64,000 nt of DNA from Pseudomonadales bacterium (GTDB taxonomy: Bacteria; Pseudomonadota; Gammaproteobacteria; Pseudomonadales; Azotimanducaceae). The translations under genes and the position numbers were made by a program. Of the stretch, positions 43,009 through 53,300 are shown piece after piece (position 1 is the stretch's first letter; every line of letters begins with the position of its first letter). The stretch is from assembly GCA_028281885.1 (NCBI GenBank), contig JANQJA010000020.1, positions 124,001-188,000 of the forward strand. The letters run 5' to 3'. Below the pieces are notes generated by a model, which saw nothing but the letters and a program-made list of their open reading frames with translations, made no database searches and was not told the origin of the DNA.

Positions 43009-44478
43009 ATGAGCAATCCAAAAACCCCTGTCATTGTGGGTGTTGCCCAGCTTCAGCAGCATGTTGATGACCCGCTGGCTGCCAAGGAGCCGGTGCTGAT
43101 GATGGTCGATGCGGTCAATGCAGCCGCAGACGACGCGGGGATGACCGGCTTGCTGGACCAGGTGACCTCGGTTCGCGTATTGCGCGGAATCTGGCCCTAC
43201 GAGCAGCCAGCCGGCTATGTGGCGGAAAAGATCGGGGCGCCGAATGCAGAACGGGTCGGCACGCCGATCGGTGGTAATACGGTGCAGTCGGTGGTCAGCC
43301 AGACGGCGCTCGATCTGCTTGCGGGTGAACACGAACTGGTCGTGATCACCGGCGCGGAATATGGTCGTACCCAGGCTCGTGCCGCGAAGGCGGGTATTGA
43401 ACTGGAAGTGGCACAGACTACCGGTGACTACGACCGGATCATTGGCGAATCGGAACGGATGATTTCCGAGGCCGAAATTGCACGCGACATTCGCCGTCCT
43501 ATCCAGGTCTATCCCATGTTCGAGAATGCCCTGCGCGCCCATCGAGGAGAGAGTCCTGAAGACCACCTCGTTCGCATCTCGGAATTATGGTCCCGGTTCA
43601 GTGAGGTCGCAGCAGCGAATCCTCATGCCTGGATTCGGGAAGCCCATGATGCAGAGACCATTCGAACACCGTCGCCGACCAATCGCATGGTGAGCTTTCC
43701 CTACCCGAAACTGATGAACTCCAACAACTCGGTGGACATGGCGGCAAGCCTGATCATGTGCACGGTTGAGAAGGCGCAGGCGCTGGGCATCGCCGAGGAA
43801 CAGTGGGTCTATCCCTGGGCCGGAACAGATGCCCATGACACCTGGATGCTGACGGAGCGGGACAACCTCTATTCCAGTCCAGCGATCCGGATTGCAGGCG
43901 GCCGGCTGTTTGACCTCGTTGACCTGGATCCGGCCGACGTTGAACTGATCGACATTTATAGTTGTTTTCCCTCTGCCGTCCAGATCGCTGCGGATGCGCT
44001 GGGGATTCCCGCGACGGTGACACCTACGGTGACAGGCGGACTGACGTTTAATGGCGGACCACTGAACAATTATGTGATGCATAGCGTGGCCCGGCTGGTG
44101 GAACTGCTCCGTCAGTCTCCGGATCGGCAAGGGGTGATTACTGCCAATGGCGGTTACCTCACCAAACATGCCTTTGGCGCTTACTCCGGAGCGCCGCCGC
44201 CTGAGGATTTTCGATATGAGAACGTCCAGCAGGAGGTGGACCAGACGCCGCACCGCGAAGGGGTTGTTAATTACGATGGTGAGGTGGTGATCGAGACGTA
44301 CACGGTGATGTTTGGCTCCGATGGCCCGGCTGTGGGCCATGCCGCCTGTCTGACACCGGATGGCAAGCGCACATGGGCCAACACCCGTGATGCATCAGTG
44401 ATGCAGGCAATGACAGAAGAAGAGTTCATTGGTCGACGTGGCCGGATCGATGGCGAGGGCAATCTGGTTGTTCTGTAG
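43009..44478 (+). CDS. Thiolase-like protein type 1 (TLP1-like), likely non-catalytic
   Basis: A 489-residue thiolase-fold protein with an extra C-terminal beta domain of about 70 residues (VVIETYTVMFGSDGPAVGHA), as in mycobacterial TLP1. The fold segments are present (GGNTVQSVVSQTALDLLAG, IDIYSCFPSAVQ, GGLTFNGGPLNNYVMH, TANGGYLTKHAFGAYS). The nucleophilic Cys of thiolases is missing near the GGN motif, and the C-terminal catalytic Cys position reads Asn (TANGG). So it is either a binding protein or an enzyme with different chemistry. Divergent from an LLM oxidoreductase. Confidence 0.82.
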   Translation: MSNPKTPVIVGVAQLQQHVDDPLAAKEPVLMMVDAVNAAADDAGMTGLLDQVTSVRVLRGIWPYEQPAGYVAEKIGAPNAERVGTPIGGNTVQSVVSQTALDLLAGEHELVVITGAEYGRTQARAAKAGIELEVAQTTGDYDRIIGESERMISEAEIARDIRRPIQVYPMFENALRAHRGESPEDHLVRISELWSRFSEVAAANPHAWIREAHDAETIRTPSPTNRMVSFPYPKLMNSNNSVDMAASLIMCTVEKAQALGIAEEQWVYPWAGTDAHDTWMLTERDNLYSSPAIRIAGGRLFDLVDLDPADVELIDIYSCFPSAVQIAADALGIPATVTPTVTGGLTFNGGPLNNYVMHSVARLVELLRQSPDRQGVITANGGYLTKHAFGAYSGAPPPEDFRYENVQQEVDQTPHREGVVNYDGEVVIETYTVMFGSDGPAVGHAACLTPDGKRTWANTRDASVMQAMTEEEFIGRRGRIDGEGNLVVL

Positions 44479-44877
44479 TGGACTGGTAGTCGGCTGGTGA
44501 AGGTAACGATTCGTACCATTCGTGATCGAACCGCGCAGTGGTGGTGAGCACCGTCAGTCTCTTGCCACACCCAGCATGATCGTTAAGAAATCTCTAATGT
44601 TGGTGGCATGCCCGGAACAGCGCCAGGCTGCTGGTGGGCAGGCGATGCCGTCCAGTCTGGCGCGGTTCAGTTGTTCCTGGTGGTTTGTAGAAATTTATAT
44701 TTCCTGTGGCCAATTACCGGCCATAACTCGTTACAATGGACGCTTCGCGGGGAGTGTTCATTGAGCCATCGTCTTGCCAAAACGGCATATGGCATCTCCA
44801 TACTGCGATGACTGGAAGAAAAACTGGCGACATTTTAGTGGTCGAATCTTTGAGCCAACAGCTTGCTGGATGTTTGT
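44479..44877. other. Intergenic gap before the phosphate transport genes
   Basis: About 400 bases without a gene I can support. Short frames here lack ribosome binding sites and family signal. A TACAAT near 44740 could be a -10 box for the phosphate pair, but I found no clear -35 partner and no Pho box. Confidence 0.5.
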
Positions 44878-45558
44878 ATGGTGGGTGAACCAATCTTTCC
44901 GCGACTGTTTGGTCGATCCCCAATCGCTCCGATACAGGAGCATATGAAGATTGCTTCCAAGACGGCCGGTGAGCTCTTGCTCTTTCTCGAAGCCGTGCTG
45001 GAGGAAGACTGGGACAAAGCGAAGCAACTGGCTGACCGGGTCGTGTCGCTGGAGCAGGAAGCCGATGACATCAAGCGGGAAATTCGCCAGAACCTGCCGC
45101 GTTCACTGTTCATGCCCGTATCGCGCTCAGACTTGCTGGAGCTCCTGCACATGCAGGACAAGATTCCCAACGTATCCAAGGATATCGCCGGGCTGACCTT
45201 CGGCCGCCGGATGGTCATTCCTGATGAGCTCAAGCCGTCGCTGCGTCAGTACATTGACTATGCGATCGGCGCCACCAACCTCGCTGTGCGGGCACTGAGT
45301 GAACTCGATGAACTGATTGAAACCGGTTTCAGTGGGCGTGAAGTGGAGATCATCACTGACATGGTGAAACGCCTCGATGGCGCCGAGCACGACACTGACC
45401 TGCAACAGATTGAAGTCCGCAATCGGCTCTTCGCGATAGAAAAAGACCTGAACCCGATTGATGTGATGTTCCTGTATCGCATCATTGACTGGATTGGCGA
45501 CATCGCGGACTACTCACAGACTGTGGGCAATCGACTGCTGTACCTGATTGCGAAATAG
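44878..45558 (+). CDS. DUF47 (Pit accessory) protein
   Basis: A 226-residue PhoU-like helical protein of the DUF47/TIGR00153 group, which partners Pit phosphate transporters. The opening MVGEPIFPRLFGRSPIAPIQEHM fits the family start, and the repeated helical pattern with acidic metal-binding residues (EQEADDIKREIRQNLPRS, then DGAEHDTDLQQIEVRNRLF) is that of PhoU. I chose the ATG at 44878 for that reason. It is 34 bases upstream of the transporter in the same operon. The likely role is regulation of phosphate or metal-phosphate uptake. Confidence 0.92.
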   Translation: MVGEPIFPRLFGRSPIAPIQEHMKIASKTAGELLLFLEAVLEEDWDKAKQLADRVVSLEQEADDIKREIRQNLPRSLFMPVSRSDLLELLHMQDKIPNVSKDIAGLTFGRRMVIPDELKPSLRQYIDYAIGATNLAVRALSELDELIETGFSGREVEIITDMVKRLDGAEHDTDLQQIEVRNRLFAIEKDLNPIDVMFLYRIIDWIGDIADYSQTVGNRLLYLIAK

Positions 45559-45592
45559 GTCCGAACAGATTTAATCAGAGACAGGACATTCA

Positions 45593-46861
45593 ATGGGGGT
45601 TATCGAAGACTACGGGCAAATCTTGCTGATTCTGGCAATTGCCTTTGGCTTTTTTATGGCCTGGGGTGTCGGTGCTAACGATGTTGCTAATGCGATGGGG
45701 ACATCGGTTGGCTCGAAGGCCATTACCATCCAGCAGGCGATCATTATCGCCATGGTGTTTGAGTTTGCCGGAGCTTACCTTGCAGGTGGGGAAGTCACTT
45801 CGACCATCAGGAAAGGCATCATCAATCCCGACGCGCTGCAGGGGACACCGGAACTATTTATCTTTGGCATGATGGCCGCGCTTCTCGCCGCCGGCACCTG
45901 GCTGCTGGTGGCGACCACCTTTGGCTGGCCCGTTTCTACGACTCACAGCATTATTGGAGCGATTGTCGGTTTTGCCACCGTGGGTATTTCGGTTGATGCC
46001 GTCTACTGGGCCAAGGTAGCGGAAATTGTCGCCAGCTGGGTGGTTTCCCCGGTGATGGCAGGCTCCCTCAGTTTCCTCATGTATCTGAGTGTACGCCGGT
46101 TTATTTTTGGGGCGAACGACATCTTCGCAGCGGCCAAGCGTTACGTGCCGGTATATATCTTTATGGTGGGATTTGTGATCTCCATGGTGACCCTGGTGAA
46201 GGGACTCTCCCATGTCGGGCTTGATATCTCTTTTGAGCGGTCGATTATCTTCGCTCTTATTATTGCGACATTGATTAGCGGGATTGGCGTTGCGATGCTG
46301 TCCAGGATCAAGCGGGTCACCGATTCGGAGCAGCTTGACCTGGTGAATGTCGAGCGTATGTTCGGCGTGCTGATGGTGTTTACTGCCTGTTCCATGGCTT
46401 TTGCCCATGGTTCCAACGATGTGGCCAACGCCATTGGCCCGCTGGCGGCGATCAATAGCGTCATTGAAGCCGGGGGAGAAATCGGGGTTCAGTCCGCCAT
46501 GCCAAGCTGGATTCTGCTGCTGGGCGGTGGCGGCATCGTCACCGGTCTCGCGCTCTATGGCTATCGGGTGATCCGGACCATCGGTACCCACATCACTGAG
46601 CTGACCCCCAGCAGTGGTTTCGCGGCGGAGCTTTCCGCTGCTACGACCGTGGTTATCGCTTCAGGCCTGAGTCTGCCGGTATCCACAACGCATACACTGG
46701 TTGGCGGTGTACTGGGGGTGGGTCTGGCTCGCGGTATTGAGGCGCTCAACCTCCGGGTTGTCGGCACCATCTTTGTATCCTGGGTGGTGACCCTGCCGGC
46801 TGGCGCTATTCTCGCGATCTTCTTCTTCTACACGCTCAAGGCGATTTTTGGCACGGGTTAA
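45593..46861 (+). CDS. PiT family inorganic phosphate transporter
   Basis: A 422-residue inner-membrane phosphate carrier with about ten helices in two PHO4 repeats. Signatures: GANDVANAMGTSVGSKA in the first repeat and GSNDVANAIGPLAAI in the second, and the repeated PVSTTHSIIGAIVG / PVSTTHTLVGGVLG motifs. It imports phosphate as metal-phosphate with protons or sodium. The DUF47 gene upstream is the usual partner. A weak start context (GACATTCA before ATG) lacks a strong ribosome site, suggesting translational coupling to the preceding gene. Confidence 0.95.
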   Translation: MGVIEDYGQILLILAIAFGFFMAWGVGANDVANAMGTSVGSKAITIQQAIIIAMVFEFAGAYLAGGEVTSTIRKGIINPDALQGTPELFIFGMMAALLAAGTWLLVATTFGWPVSTTHSIIGAIVGFATVGISVDAVYWAKVAEIVASWVVSPVMAGSLSFLMYLSVRRFIFGANDIFAAAKRYVPVYIFMVGFVISMVTLVKGLSHVGLDISFERSIIFALIIATLISGIGVAMLSRIKRVTDSEQLDLVNVERMFGVLMVFTACSMAFAHGSNDVANAIGPLAAINSVIEAGGEIGVQSAMPSWILLLGGGGIVTGLALYGYRVIRTIGTHITELTPSSGFAAELSAATTVVIASGLSLPVSTTHTLVGGVLGVGLARGIEALNLRVVGTIFVSWVVTLPAGAILAIFFFYTLKAIFGTG

Positions 46862-46906
46862 CGCTTGCGATATGGTTGGCCTCTTTGAGGCTGTCCAGAG
46901 GTGAAC

Positions 46907-47608
46907 ATGTTTGAAGATGCAAGGGTTGTCGTGACCGGCGGCGCTGGCGCACTGGGTCGTGCAGTCGTTGCCTGGTTCGCCGGGCGTGGTGCCCGGATAG
47001 CAATCATTGACATCAACGAAGACGTGCTTGCCAGTAGTTTCCCCGATCGGGACGAGCGACACCTTTACCTGACCGCAGATCTCACCAATCGTGATTCAAC
47101 GGCGGATGCTATCGCGAAGGTTGTCGAAGTCCTTGGCGGTATCGATGTGCTTTGCAATATCGCTGGCGGATTCGAGATGGGAAACCCCGTCCATGAGACC
47201 ACCGATGAGACCTGGGATTTCCTCATGAATCTGAATGCGCGCAGCGTCCTGAATGCGGCAGCTGCCGTGGTGCCGGTGATGTTGGCGGCAGGTCACGGTA
47301 AGATTGTTAATGTTGCGGCCCGTGCCGGACATGCCGGTATGGCTCAGGCGGGTGCCTACACCGCGTCGAAGGCGGCGGTTCTGCGACTGACCGAGACCAT
47401 GGGTGCGGAGCTGCGGGCGAAAAACATCAATGTCAATTGTGTGCTGCCCAGCCTGATCGATACGCCCCGCAACCGGGCCGACATGCCGAAAGCAGATTTC
47501 AGCAAGTGGGTTTTGCCTGACGATATCGCAAAGGTAATCGGCTTTCTGGCATCAGATGATGCCGGCTGTATTCATGGCGCTGGTGTACCTGTGGACGGAT
47601 TAAGCTGA
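46907..47608 (+). CDS. SDR family NAD(P)-dependent oxidoreductase
   Basis: A classical short-chain dehydrogenase of about 233 residues. Cofactor motif VTGGAGALGRAVV, acidic IIDINED that favours NAD, NIAGG (NNAG site), and the catalytic group: Ser replaced by Ala in VAARAGHAGMAQAGAYTASKAAV while Tyr-x-x-x-Lys is kept (YTASK). The usual Ser of the triad appears as Ala in VNVAARAG, so activity may be altered; the family has such examples. ATG 46907 is preceded by AGAGGTG; an in-frame GTG at 46901 is possible. It overlaps the NUDIX start (TGATG). Confidence 0.9.
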   Translation: MFEDARVVVTGGAGALGRAVVAWFAGRGARIAIIDINEDVLASSFPDRDERHLYLTADLTNRDSTADAIAKVVEVLGGIDVLCNIAGGFEMGNPVHETTDETWDFLMNLNARSVLNAAAAVVPVMLAAGHGKIVNVAARAGHAGMAQAGAYTASKAAVLRLTETMGAELRAKNINVNCVLPSLIDTPRNRADMPKADFSKWVLPDDIAKVIGFLASDDAGCIHGAGVPVDGLS

Positions 47609-48162
47609 TGAGTGAGGCAATCAAACCCTGGAAGCGGGCCAGGACCAAGCAGCTCGCAGACTGTCGGATTTTTTCGCTGTATGAGGCTGATTCTGAATCG
47701 CCGGAGACCGGCGATGAGCACAGCTTTTTTTACATTGAGACGGCTGACTGGGTGAATGTCATACCGGTCACCCCGGCCAACGAGCTGGTCTGCATCCGCC
47801 AGTTTCGTCATGGTAGTGAAGAGGTCACCCTGGAAATTCCGGGCGGCATGATTGATCGCGGCGAAAAGCCGGAGGAGGCGGCCGCCCGTGAATGCCTTGA
47901 GGAGAGTGGTTACAAGGCGGGCGAACTCATTCCCCTGGGTTCAGTTGCACCGAATCCCGCGCTGTTCGGTAATCGGCTGTACACTTTTGTCGCGCCCAAC
48001 GTGGAACGGGTCGCGGAGGTGTCCAACACCGAGCGGGAGATTACCGAGGTGCAGCTGATTCCCATGCAACAGCTTCCTGATTTTCTGGTTTCGGGTGAAA
48101 TTGATCATGCCCTGGTGGCGGCAGCGTTGTGGCGCATGCTCTATTACCTGAAACAGGACTAG
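47608..48162 (+). CDS. NUDIX hydrolase, ADP-ribose pyrophosphatase-like
   Basis: A 184-residue NUDIX enzyme. The box is intact: GGMIDRGEKPEEAAARECLEESGY fits the GX5EX7REUXEEXGU rule. The preceding RQFRHGSEEVTLEIPGG is typical of ADP-ribose/NDP-sugar hydrolases. Its ATG overlaps the SDR stop, so the two are coupled; an NAD(P)-linked repair or salvage function is possible but inferred. It is convergent with the Bax-like gene 18 bases downstream. Confidence 0.93.
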   Translation: MSEAIKPWKRARTKQLADCRIFSLYEADSESPETGDEHSFFYIETADWVNVIPVTPANELVCIRQFRHGSEEVTLEIPGGMIDRGEKPEEAAARECLEESGYKAGELIPLGSVAPNPALFGNRLYTFVAPNVERVAEVSNTEREITEVQLIPMQQLPDFLVSGEIDHALVAAALWRMLYYLKQD

Positions 48163-48180
48163 CCAGATTGCCAGGTGCGA

Positions 48181-48993
48181 TCAGCCGTCGCTGTTTTCAT
48201 TATCGATGGTCGCCAACGTATAGCGGCTCAGTTCGTTGTAGCGGATCATCTCCTGGATCTCTGAGACATAGTGCTGACCCCGCTCCGAATACCTGAGCAG
48301 ACCTTCAGCGAGTCGAGCGCCGGTGATCTGCACGTTGCTCTGGCGCAGATCGGCGCGAATATCGCGTAGTCCGCGGTAGGCAGGATTCGAGTTGATCGTT
48401 AGCAGGTAGTATGCGACGCCTTCGTTGACACTGGCGAAACGTCTTATTTCATGGGACAGATTTTCATCCCGTAGTCGCGGCGTCAGCCCGCAGCCGGGTG
48501 TAAAGCACCAGATGCCAAAGAAATTGTGTGCATTTCGGGCGAATCGCGAAGTTCCCCAGGCGGATTCATTGGCCGCCTGGGCCAGGATGAGAGAGGCGGG
48601 AATTACGTCAACGCGTTTCAACAGTTCCGTTAGATCGGCCCGCGTAATCTCCTCGCCAACCTTGACCCGGTAGCGTTCTGACAGTTCACGGATGAATCGC
48701 TCGTCACTGGCGCTTGGTGAGAAATCAGCCTGAAATGCATCGCCCAGCTTCACCAGGCGCCGCCGCTCAGTGGTCACGTTAGCGTTTGCGGCCCGGATCA
48801 TCGGCAACAGGAATTCAAAGAAGTCCCTCTTCTTTTGTTTGATGTCCGTGTACGCGGCAAAGTCCGGAATCCCGGTGGGAATGGGTGCAGGTAGTGTCGC
48901 AACCTCTTCTGGCGAGTCGATCAGGCGCGCATAGGTGACGATCGCGATCGCCATGCAGAACGTCAGGGGAACAATGGCGTATTCCACTTTCAT
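48181..48993 (-). CDS. Bax-like glucosaminidase-domain protein
   Basis: A 270-residue protein with an N-terminal membrane/signal helix (AIVPLTFCMAIAIVTYARL) and a C-terminal glucosaminidase-like domain. The catalytic-region words are VIPASLILAQAANESAWGTSRFARNAHNFFGIWC, with the Glu in AANESAWG as the likely acid, followed by RFASVNEGVAYYLLTINSN. E. coli Bax and relatives look like this. It should act on peptidoglycan at the inner-membrane surface. It is convergent with the NUDIX gene. Confidence 0.88.
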   Translation of the reverse strand: MKVEYAIVPLTFCMAIAIVTYARLIDSPEEVATLPAPIPTGIPDFAAYTDIKQKKRDFFEFLLPMIRAANANVTTERRRLVKLGDAFQADFSPSASDERFIRELSERYRVKVGEEITRADLTELLKRVDVIPASLILAQAANESAWGTSRFARNAHNFFGIWCFTPGCGLTPRLRDENLSHEIRRFASVNEGVAYYLLTINSNPAYRGLRDIRADLRQSNVQITGARLAEGLLRYSERGQHYVSEIQEMIRYNELSRYTLATIDNENSDG

Positions 48994-49017
48994 GGAGCCA
49001 ACCTAGCACATCTGCCC

Positions 49018-49168
49018 GGTTGTCATGCAAATCTGGTAGGGGAAGAAGGTCGATGGGCAGGGGTGTGCTCGCTTCCAGCGCGAGATCCGCCATGATCTTG
49101 GCCATTACCGGCGCGAACTTGTAAAGGTGGTGTGGCAGTTCAGCAGGACCCGGCCTGGACCGTTTTAT
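49018..49168 (-). pseudogene. Remnant of FAD-dependent amine oxidase (SolA/SoxA-like)
   Basis: Reading the gap between the Bax-like gene and the heme barrel gene, the minus strand encodes HHLYKFAPVMAKIMADLAL followed by TPLPIDLL, which matches the C-terminal end of sarcosine/N-methyltryptophan oxidases (GFKFAPV-x-x-x-I-x-DLAL, then TP). It is preceded by an in-frame stop at 49169-49171, and no N-terminal FAD domain remains. So about 40 codons of the C-terminus survive as a decayed gene end. Confidence 0.5.
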
Positions 49169-49220
49169 TCACATGGTGCTATGGGACCTGCCGAGCGCCA
49201 CCCGTAACAGCGTGGACGGA

Positions 49221-50282
49221 TTAGAAGTATACATGCAGCTGGACGAAGCCTTCTTCCTCATTGAGAAAGGGGTTCGGATCATCGCTGTCGTTCACCCGTA
49301 TTCCTGCGCGCAGATGCGTGAATGGAATCGGGAACCACTGATACTCGAGGGAGTAGCGATTGCTGTCCATGAACTCATCGCCTGGCGAAGAGCGTGACTC
49401 GAAACCGAACTTCAGGTAGTGCCCCTGGATGATCTTCCAGTTAGCCTCGATGAAAGCCAGATCCTGCCTGGCGCCGGCGATTCCAGGCGTTTCGTCGTCG
49501 ATCCGATCGTACTCGGCGAGCCAGCTCACGGGGCCGGTCACAAGGCCCGCGAATGCGCCGTACAGGGTTCTGTCGGTTGAGTCGGTGTTGTTGTCACTGG
49601 CCGACAGGCCAAGCCGCCACGCGGGCTGGACCCAGGCAACACGTAACGTCAGTTGTTTACCGTCATCGATCTCCCCGGCGCCACCGGTACCATTGGTGAT
49701 GGCGAGTTGCGCCGTTAATGCCTCCCCCACGTGTCCAAGCTCGATACCGGTATCCGGCGTGTTGAAGTTGATGTGGGTGAGTTGGCGGATGTTTGCGGAA
49801 TCGTCTTCCAGCCGAATGCCGTACGGCTGAAAGATTCGACCGACTTTCACGTAGCCGCCATCGAAACTGAAACTCGCCCAGGACTCGCGGTTGATGGCGC
49901 CGCCGGGCGCAATCTGCTCATCGACATAGAGCATGACTGACTCGTTCAGTTTCGCGCTCAGATAGATCGACACGCGATCAGTCACGAAGTCCAGCGCGTT
50001 GTCTACTGCATCATTCTCGATCTGTCGTCCTGTGCCGCGAGCATCAACACCGATATTCACCCGTTCCCCGATCGCGCCAAGTATCTCCATGTTTTGCGTG
50101 GACGCGTTCGCAGGTAGCTGCGTTTGGCTGAACGCGGATCCGAAGGCGTTGCGCATTCCACCGCCGGTCGGGTTTGTGTGGCACTGGCCACATTGGAATC
50201 CGGTCTCGACGGCGAGAAATGGTTCCGCGAGCGTCACTGAAGGAAACGACGCGGCAGTGGCGAAGATGATGAACAGGCGCAT
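49221..50282 (-). CDS. Outer-membrane beta-barrel protein with c-heme motif
   Basis: A 353-residue exported protein. After a signal peptide (MRLFIIFATAASFPSVTLA), residues about 30-34 read CGQCH, a c-type heme-binding motif, followed by TNPTGGGMRNAFGSAF. The remaining 290 residues alternate strands ending in aromatic residues and finish with FVQLHVYF, the C-terminal Phe expected of an outer-membrane barrel. It resembles a porin fused to a heme site, perhaps an electron-conducting porin. It starts 26 bases after the giant heme lipoprotein gene, so both belong to one operon. Confidence 0.8.
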   Translation of the reverse strand: MRLFIIFATAASFPSVTLAEPFLAVETGFQCGQCHTNPTGGGMRNAFGSAFSQTQLPANASTQNMEILGAIGERVNIGVDARGTGRQIENDAVDNALDFVTDRVSIYLSAKLNESVMLYVDEQIAPGGAINRESWASFSFDGGYVKVGRIFQPYGIRLEDDSANIRQLTHINFNTPDTGIELGHVGEALTAQLAITNGTGGAGEIDDGKQLTLRVAWVQPAWRLGLSASDNNTDSTDRTLYGAFAGLVTGPVSWLAEYDRIDDETPGIAGARQDLAFIEANWKIIQGHYLKFGFESRSSPGDEFMDSNRYSLEYQWFPIPFTHLRAGIRVNDSDDPNPFLNEEEGFVQLHVYF

Positions 50283-50308
50283 GGCGACTCCGCAATTACG
50301 TCAAAGGG

Positions 50309-53300
50309 CTAATCGTTGTTGGCGCCGGCGGCGATCCAGTCCCGGATCAGGTCGATGTCTCCCGGCGAGAGGATGCCACCGAGCGGCATGCGAGCGCCGA
50401 CGATTCCCGATCGACCCTCGATCTTCCAGACGAGGTAGCTGTTGTCCGGGTCGCCGGGTTCGACTCGATCGAGGGTCGGAATCTGAGAGCTGGACACGTT
50501 GACCAGATTGCTGAAACTGCCCGAAGACTGCAGTGACAGTCCGCCGCTCACACCGTGACAGAAGACGCATCGGGAATTGAAGATTGCCTGTACCTGTGTA
50601 TACGTCGGAGTCGAAGCGGTATCACAGGCATCGCCGACCCCGTCTCCGTCACCGTCGGTCTGATCGGCGTTTGCCGTATTCGGGCAATTGTCGCCATTGT
50701 CGCCGACGCCGTCGCTATCGGCGTCTGCGGATTCAGTTGCGTCCTGCGGGAACGCATCGGCGTTGTCGCCGACCCCATCGTTGTCGGTATCCGCAGTTTC
50801 GTTCGCGTCATTGGGGAAAGCGTCAGCGTTGTCTCCGACGCCATCGCCGTCGGTATCGGCGGTCTCGTTCGCGTCGTTGGGGAACGCGTCCGCATTGTCG
50901 CCGACGCCATCCGAATCGGAGTCCGCCGTCTCGCCGGGATCGTTGGGGAATGCATCCTGGTCATCGGGAACGCCGTCACCATCGGAGTCGGCAGGCGGTT
51001 GGCTGCTGTCGCAGATACCATCATTATCTGAGTCCACGGTCCCGCTGGGGTCATTCGGGCACTGATCTGCATTGTCTCCGGTGCCGTCACCATCCGAGTC
51101 TGTAGTCTCGGCACTGTTGTTCGGAAACGCATCGGCGTTGTCGCCGACGCCGTCACCATCGGTATCGGCGGTTTCATTCGCGTCGTTGGGGAATGCATCG
51201 GCGTTATCGCCGACCCCGTCCATATCGCTGTCTGCCGTCTCGTTTGGGTCTGAAGGAAAGGCGTCGTCCATGTCAGGTGTGCCATCGCCATCGGTATCGA
51301 CCACGATTGAAGCGTCGGTGAGCTGGCCGCGAATCTCTCCCTGGGGCCACGCCGCCGTGCGCACTTCGATATAAAGCTCATCGTCAATGAACATCATCAG
51401 TTCTTCAGCGCTGAGTGTTTGTCCATGGACAGACCAGTGATCGGGATTCAGATCGTCCCGGAGCAACTCGAATAGCATCGTTCCGTTGGCACCGGCGTCG
51501 CCGGAATAGAGGCGGACCGAAAGCGGATCGACGATCCCCAAGGTGTTGACGTGGATGTAGAAATCGCCGGTGGCCATCACCAGTGTGGTGGCCGCGACGC
51601 CGGAAGCAGCACTGTCGACTGGCATGTCGGCAACAACCTGGTCGGGCATCAGATGCGAGATACGCACCGTATGACCGAGGGGAACGATCTGCCCGCGCAG
51701 TTCACCTGGCTGGTGCTCGAGTGTGTGCAGGTTGAAATAGAGGCGTGCACCGGACAATGCGTCGAGCAGGTCTGTCATGTCGGCATCGTCCGCGAACCAG
51801 TGATTCATTGATTGTGGGTTCTGCTGCATGTCGATAACGACACCCCCATTGGTACCGGCAATCCCCTGATGGACGTGCGCCGCAATAATCTCGATGCCCA
51901 TGCTCGTGAAGTGCACCTGCGCCACATGGGTTTCTGTATCGAGCGTGATCGCGCCGCGCGCAAAGCCGTCGCTTTCGATGGGAACGGGAACTTGCTCCAG
52001 TCCCGTGGGTGTCGTGAGGATCATCTCGATGCCTGGCGGCAATACCTGGCCGCGGATTTCGCCGGCCGGAAAGGCGTCGCTATGAACGTTGAAATAGGTT
52101 CGCCCCGCCATGATGGCGTCGAGCGTATCGGCGTCGAGTACCGTGTCCTCCACGAACTCCCAGCGGTCCGGATTGCCGGCGTCCTGTTGCAAATGGACGA
52201 GGATCGGCCCGTTCTGCCCGCCGTACCCCTCGTGAAGATGGACCGCGGTGACGTCAATGCCATCCGTCTCCAGGCTGACCTTTGCCTCACCGGAGTCGAG
52301 CAGAACGATCAGGTCCGCCCAACCCATGGCGTCGGAGTCGACCGGTGCGGTCGATTCATGGGGTGTGAGGTTCGTCCAGATATCGACGATCTCCGGTAAC
52401 GCATCAGCGCCTGCCTGTTGGATGGCAGTCAGACCGGCGACGGTAAACCCCGCCGGCAGTGTGACCGTGTTGGACTCGACGAGGTCTGTTAGACGCATTG
52501 CGGTTCTTGCTACGCCATTGACGGCGCCTTGCCGGAGTAGTGCGGCGTCGTGAGTCTTTAGGTCACCGTTGCCTCCGGAGAACCGGGCAACGAAGTCATT
52601 GAGTACCCGGGTGATATCTCCGCGCGAGCTGCTGCCTACATCGACGAAGCCCGCGAGTGCCGCCGACATCGCCGTCGATGCAATGCTGAGTTCGTTGAGC
52701 GCTTCTGAGTCGACGTTTTCAAGATCGGTCAGGTCGAGCAGCGGGATTGTGGCAATCGTCATGTCCTGTGGGATGTCCAACGTGGGGAACGCGGTTCTCA
52801 ACAGGGTGGCGACCTGTTCATTGGCGATGTCGAGGTTTGCGTCGGTGAGGGTCTGGCTCCCGTCCATGGAGAGCGCTGCGGCGGTCACGAATTCAGAAAG
52901 CGGCGAAACGAAGGCGGTGCTCTCGAAACTGTTGGTACCCGAAGACTCAAGTGATTGTATTGGGGCACGAAGGACGAAGCCGTCCGGCAGAGCGAACATC
53001 TCGCCGAACCCGACTGCGATCGGATCGTCGTTAGCGTCGACACCCACCTCACAGTTGGGTTCGACGTCGCAAATGACCATGGCATTGTCGCCGTCGACGA
53101 CCACCTGTAGTGGCGTCTCGAGTTGCGTGGTCATCGAGAACGAAATCGAATAGCTGCCATCGCTATCCGTAGTTGCGGTCGCGCCGGCGATTACATTGCT
53201 GTCCGCATCGCGCAGGGAAACCGTGGCCGACGAGATAATGCCTTTCACTGCAGCACCTTCGATCGAATAGCTGAACGTCGGCGGCGGCGGAGGTGGTGGG

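Noticed and set aside
44522-44764. 80-residue frame before the phosphate genes
   Set aside because: No ribosome site, odd composition, no recognisable family; I treat the gap as non-coding.
50624-51300. Tandem repeats as a possible CRISPR array
   Set aside because: Units are contiguous 66-base coding repeats without spacers and encode calcium-binding motifs in frame.
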